NCBI RefSeq assembly: GCF_003234365.2 | Contig: NZ_CP126260.1 | Coordinates: 2,728,001 to 2,792,000, forward strand | Source of the DNA: Curtobacterium sp. MCJR17_020 | GTDB lineage: Bacteria; Actinomycetota; Actinomycetes; Actinomycetales; Microbacteriaceae | Direction of reading: 5' to 3' | Length of the DNA stretch: 64,000 nucleotides | Part shown: piece after piece, positions 62,067 to 64,000 of the stretch | Layout of the letters: each line of letters begins with the position of its first letter | Numbering within the stretch: the stretch's first letter is position 1 | Notes under the pieces: generated by a model | What the model was told of the DNA's origin: nothing | The model's input: only the letters and a program-made list of their open reading frames with translations | Databases searched by the model: none | Made by a program: the position numbers and the translations under genes

Positions 62067-64000
62067 GCCACCTGTTCCGGGGTGAGGTCGACGGAGAGGC
62101 CCGTCATGGACGATCGGGCTTCCGCGATCGTACGCGGTCCGAAGAGCGGGAACGTCGGGAACGGCTGGTTCAGCACGTAGGCCAGGGCGATCGCCGTGGC
62201 GGGGACGCCGAACCGGTCGCCGAGCTCCCGCGCGCGACGGAGCCGCTCGAAGTTCTCGTCGCTGTAGTAGCAGCGGACGAGCTCGGCGTCGCTGGTGTCC
62301 TCCGGCGTCGCACGGCCGGTGAAGAAGCCACGGGCCTGCGATGACCACGGCAGCAACGGGACCTGACGCTCCTCGAGCCACGCCTTCGACGCGGCGTCGG
62401 TCGCGTGCTCGCAGCCGTCCCACGGCACGTCGTACGCCTCGGCCAGGCCGAAGTGGTTGCTGAGGACCTCGAACTCGTGCTTGCCGTTCGCCCGCGCGTA
62501 CGCGTTCGCCTCGTCGAAGCGCGCCGGCGTCCAGTTCGACCCGCCGTACACGCGGATGCGGCCGGCGCGGCGGTGCTCGTCGAGGACGTCGACGAACTCC
62601 CCCACCGGGATGTCCGGGTTGTCGCGGTGCATCATGTAGATGTCCGCGTAGTCGGTGCCCTGGCGCTCGAGGCTCTCGAGCAGCTGCTTCGTCAGGGACT
62701 CCGGGTCGCAGAACGGCGTGTGCGCACCCTTCGTGATGACGACCACGTCCTCGCGGATGCCGCGGTTCTGGATCCACTTGCCGAGCCGGCCCTCGAGCAC
62801 GCCGCCGCCGTAGATGTAGCCGGTGTCGAACACGTTGCCGCCCTGCTCGACGAACAGGTCGAAGATCGCGCTGGCGTGCGCCAGGTCGGGCTGGTTGTCG
62901 ACGCCCATCACCAGGCGCGACAGCCGCTTGCCGACACCCGGGATCTCGCCGTACTGCATGGGGTTTCCGTCCTGCACGCGGAGCGGCCGACCGCTCACGG
63001 TGGGGATGTCGGCGGACTCGGCCTCGAACGGGTAGCGCAGGCCGATCGCGGCGCGCCACTTGTCGAGGGTGCGGGCGGTCGCGAGCGACTCGTCGATCGT
63101 CATCTGTGCTGCCTCGACCGCACCGGCACGCAGGGCGTCGGTGGTGGCGTCGGCCTCACGGGCGTAGGGGTGCTCGCCGGCGAAGGACAGCGTGCGCGGG
63201 TCCTCGTCGACGGTGTGCACCTCGATCGTCGGGTCGGCGCCGAGGGTCCACGGGTCGGCGAGCAGGAGGCGACCGCGCGTGCCGTACACCGCGACCGCGT
63301 TGTCGTCCTGCACGAAGACGCCGGTGCGGACGGACGCCGTGATGCCGCCGCGGTAGGTCAACTGTGCGACGGTCCACTCGTCCACCCCGGTCGGCCCGAG
63401 GGTGCCGGTGGCGGTGAGCTCGGTCGGCTCGGCGACGGCGACACCGGTCGCGGCCTGCACGATCGCGGCGGCCATCGTCACCGGGTACCCGCCGACGTCG
63501 AGGATCCCGCCGCCGGCCGTGTCGACGTCGAACAGTCGGCCGGTCCGCTCACCGGTACGGAACGCGAACGAGGCGTCGATGTGGGTGACCTCGCCGATCA
63601 CGCCGTCCCGCACGAGGTCGAGCAGTGCGGCGGTCTGCGGGTGGAAGCGGTACGTGAACGCCTCGACCAGTGGCAGGCCGGCCTGTCGTGCGGCATCGGC
63701 GAGCGCCATGGCGGTGCCGTGGTTCGGGGCGAGGGGCTTCTCGCACAGGACGGCCTTGCCGGCCTCGAGCGCGGCGAGGACGAGCCGCGCGTGACCGGTG
63801 TGCACGGTCGAGACGTACACGGCGTCGACGCGCGGGTCGGCGAGGACCTCGTCGTACGTCGCAGCGGAGACGTCGGCGAACCCGAGCTGCGCGGCTTCGT
63901 CGGCGAAGGTCTGCGCCCGCTCGGTGGACGAGCTGCCGGCGGCCACCAGGGCACCACCGCTCGCGGGCAGCTGGGAGAGGAAGCGGCGGGCGATGCCCCC
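62045..64000 (-). CDS. Fused Gfo/Idh oxidoreductase - aldo/keto reductase (5' end outside window)
   Basis: An uninterrupted frame of about 651 residues reaches the right edge. Visible residues 1-330 are a Gfo/Idh dehydrogenase (CEKPLAPNHGTAMALADAAR with the catalytic Lys, then GGGILDVGGYPVTMAAAIVQ). Residues about 350-651 are a complete aldo/keto reductase with FDTGYIYGGGVLEGRLG, VVITKGAHTPFC and IYMMHRDNPDIPVGEF, giving the Asp, Tyr, Lys and His tetrad. I see no stop or start between the halves. The two NADPH-type domains probably act on the same sugar. Confidence 0.9.
   Translation of the reverse strand, partial: GGIARRFLSQLPASGGALVAAGSSSTERAQTFADEAAQLGFADVSAATYDEVLADPRVDAVYVSTVHTGHARLVLAALEAGKAVLCEKPLAPNHGTAMALADAARQAGLPLVEAFTYRFHPQTAALLDLVRDGVIGEVTHIDASFAFRTGERTGRLFDVDTAGGGILDVGGYPVTMAAAIVQAATGVAVAEPTELTATGTLGPTGVDEWTVAQLTYRGGITASVRTGVFVQDDNAVAVYGTRGRLLLADPWTLGADPTIEVHTVDEDPRTLSFAGEHPYAREADATTDALRAGAVEAAQMTIDESLATARTLDKWRAAIGLRYPFEAESADIPTVSGRPLRVQDGNPMQYGEIPGVGKRLSRLVMGVDNQPDLAHASAIFDLFVEQGGNVFDTGYIYGGGVLEGRLGKWIQNRGIREDVVVITKGAHTPFCDPESLTKQLLESLERQGTDYADIYMMHRDNPDIPVGEFVDVLDEHRRAGRIRVYGGSNWTPARFDEANAYARANGKHEFEVLSNHFGLAEAYDVPWDGCEHATDAASKAWLEERQVPLLPWSSQARGFFTGRATPEDTSDAELVRCYYSDENFERLRRARELGDRFGVPATAIALAYVLNQPFPTFPLFGPRTIAEARSSMTGLSVDLTPEQVAWLDLRD

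Overview
The window is chromosomal DNA of a very GC-rich actinobacterium, most likely a Microbacteriaceae member close to Curtobacterium. This is inferred from the GC content, GTG/TTG starts, many leaderless promoters (TAnnnT placed 6-8 nt before the start codon), an archaeal-type AspRS, the hadA/hadB - tRNA-Trp - secE - nusG - rplK - rplA order shared with other actinobacteria, and a menaquinone plus system-II cytochrome c outfit. No rRNA, CRISPR array, transposase, integrase or phage module was seen, so this is core plus light accessory chromosome.

Layout. 1-1612: end of an FtsX-type permease and its ATPase. 1620-2705: a beta-propeller (PD40-like) gene bracketed by two related palindromes. 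2724-9427: a sugar locus (isomerase, Gfo/Idh dehydrogenase, binding protein, two permeases) divergent from a ROK regulator, with inverted repeats over the promoter. 9495-10843: a YqaJ-like nuclease and a Pr6Pr-like membrane protein. 10944-17154: information-processing block (rplA, rplK, nusG, secE, tRNA-Trp, aminotransferase, murB, two MaoC-fold dehydratases). 17284-22503: small hypothetical, tRNA-Met, tRNA-Thr, M23 peptidase, suhB-like phosphatase, tRNA-Tyr, YajQ, cardiolipin synthase. 22573-35806: acyltransferase-like membrane protein, ferredoxin reductase, polyprenyl synthase and the menaquinone genes menG, menF, menD, menA, menE, menB, menC. 35926-40670: ccsB-resB-ccdA-resA and a histidine phosphatase. 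40739-44308: SulP transporter divergent from a MerR regulator, then aspS. 44410-50121: small redox and regulatory genes, KtrAB-type potassium uptake, proC and a cation diffusion facilitator. 50134-56136: tadA, upp, a leader-peptide ORF with a winged-helix gene, and a marR-photolyase-serine hydrolase operon. 56186-64000: PfkB kinase/TetR pair, superoxide dismutase, flavin reductase, DHA2-type efflux pump, LacI regulator and a fused oxidoreductase cut by the window end.

How the genes fit. MenF, MenD, MenC, MenE, MenB, MenA and MenG with a long-chain prenyl synthase cover most of classical menaquinone synthesis. The adjacent Ccs/ResA genes supply cytochrome c, so the middle third is an electron-transport block. 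Most cytosolic genes are compact, with GTGA or ATGA overlaps.

The most interesting signals are: (1) a 71-bp interspersed repeat present three times, each time in frame inside a protein gene and read from opposite strands in different genes; (2) a 26-bp perfect palindrome whose two arms each carry the -10 box of a divergent leaderless promoter (sulP/merR); (3) a leaderless 32-codon ORF ending in rare Arg/Cys codons upstream of a winged-helix gene; (4) a recurrent leaderless promoter pattern at about 18 genes; (5) a family of near-perfect GGGAGGC hairpins between genes.
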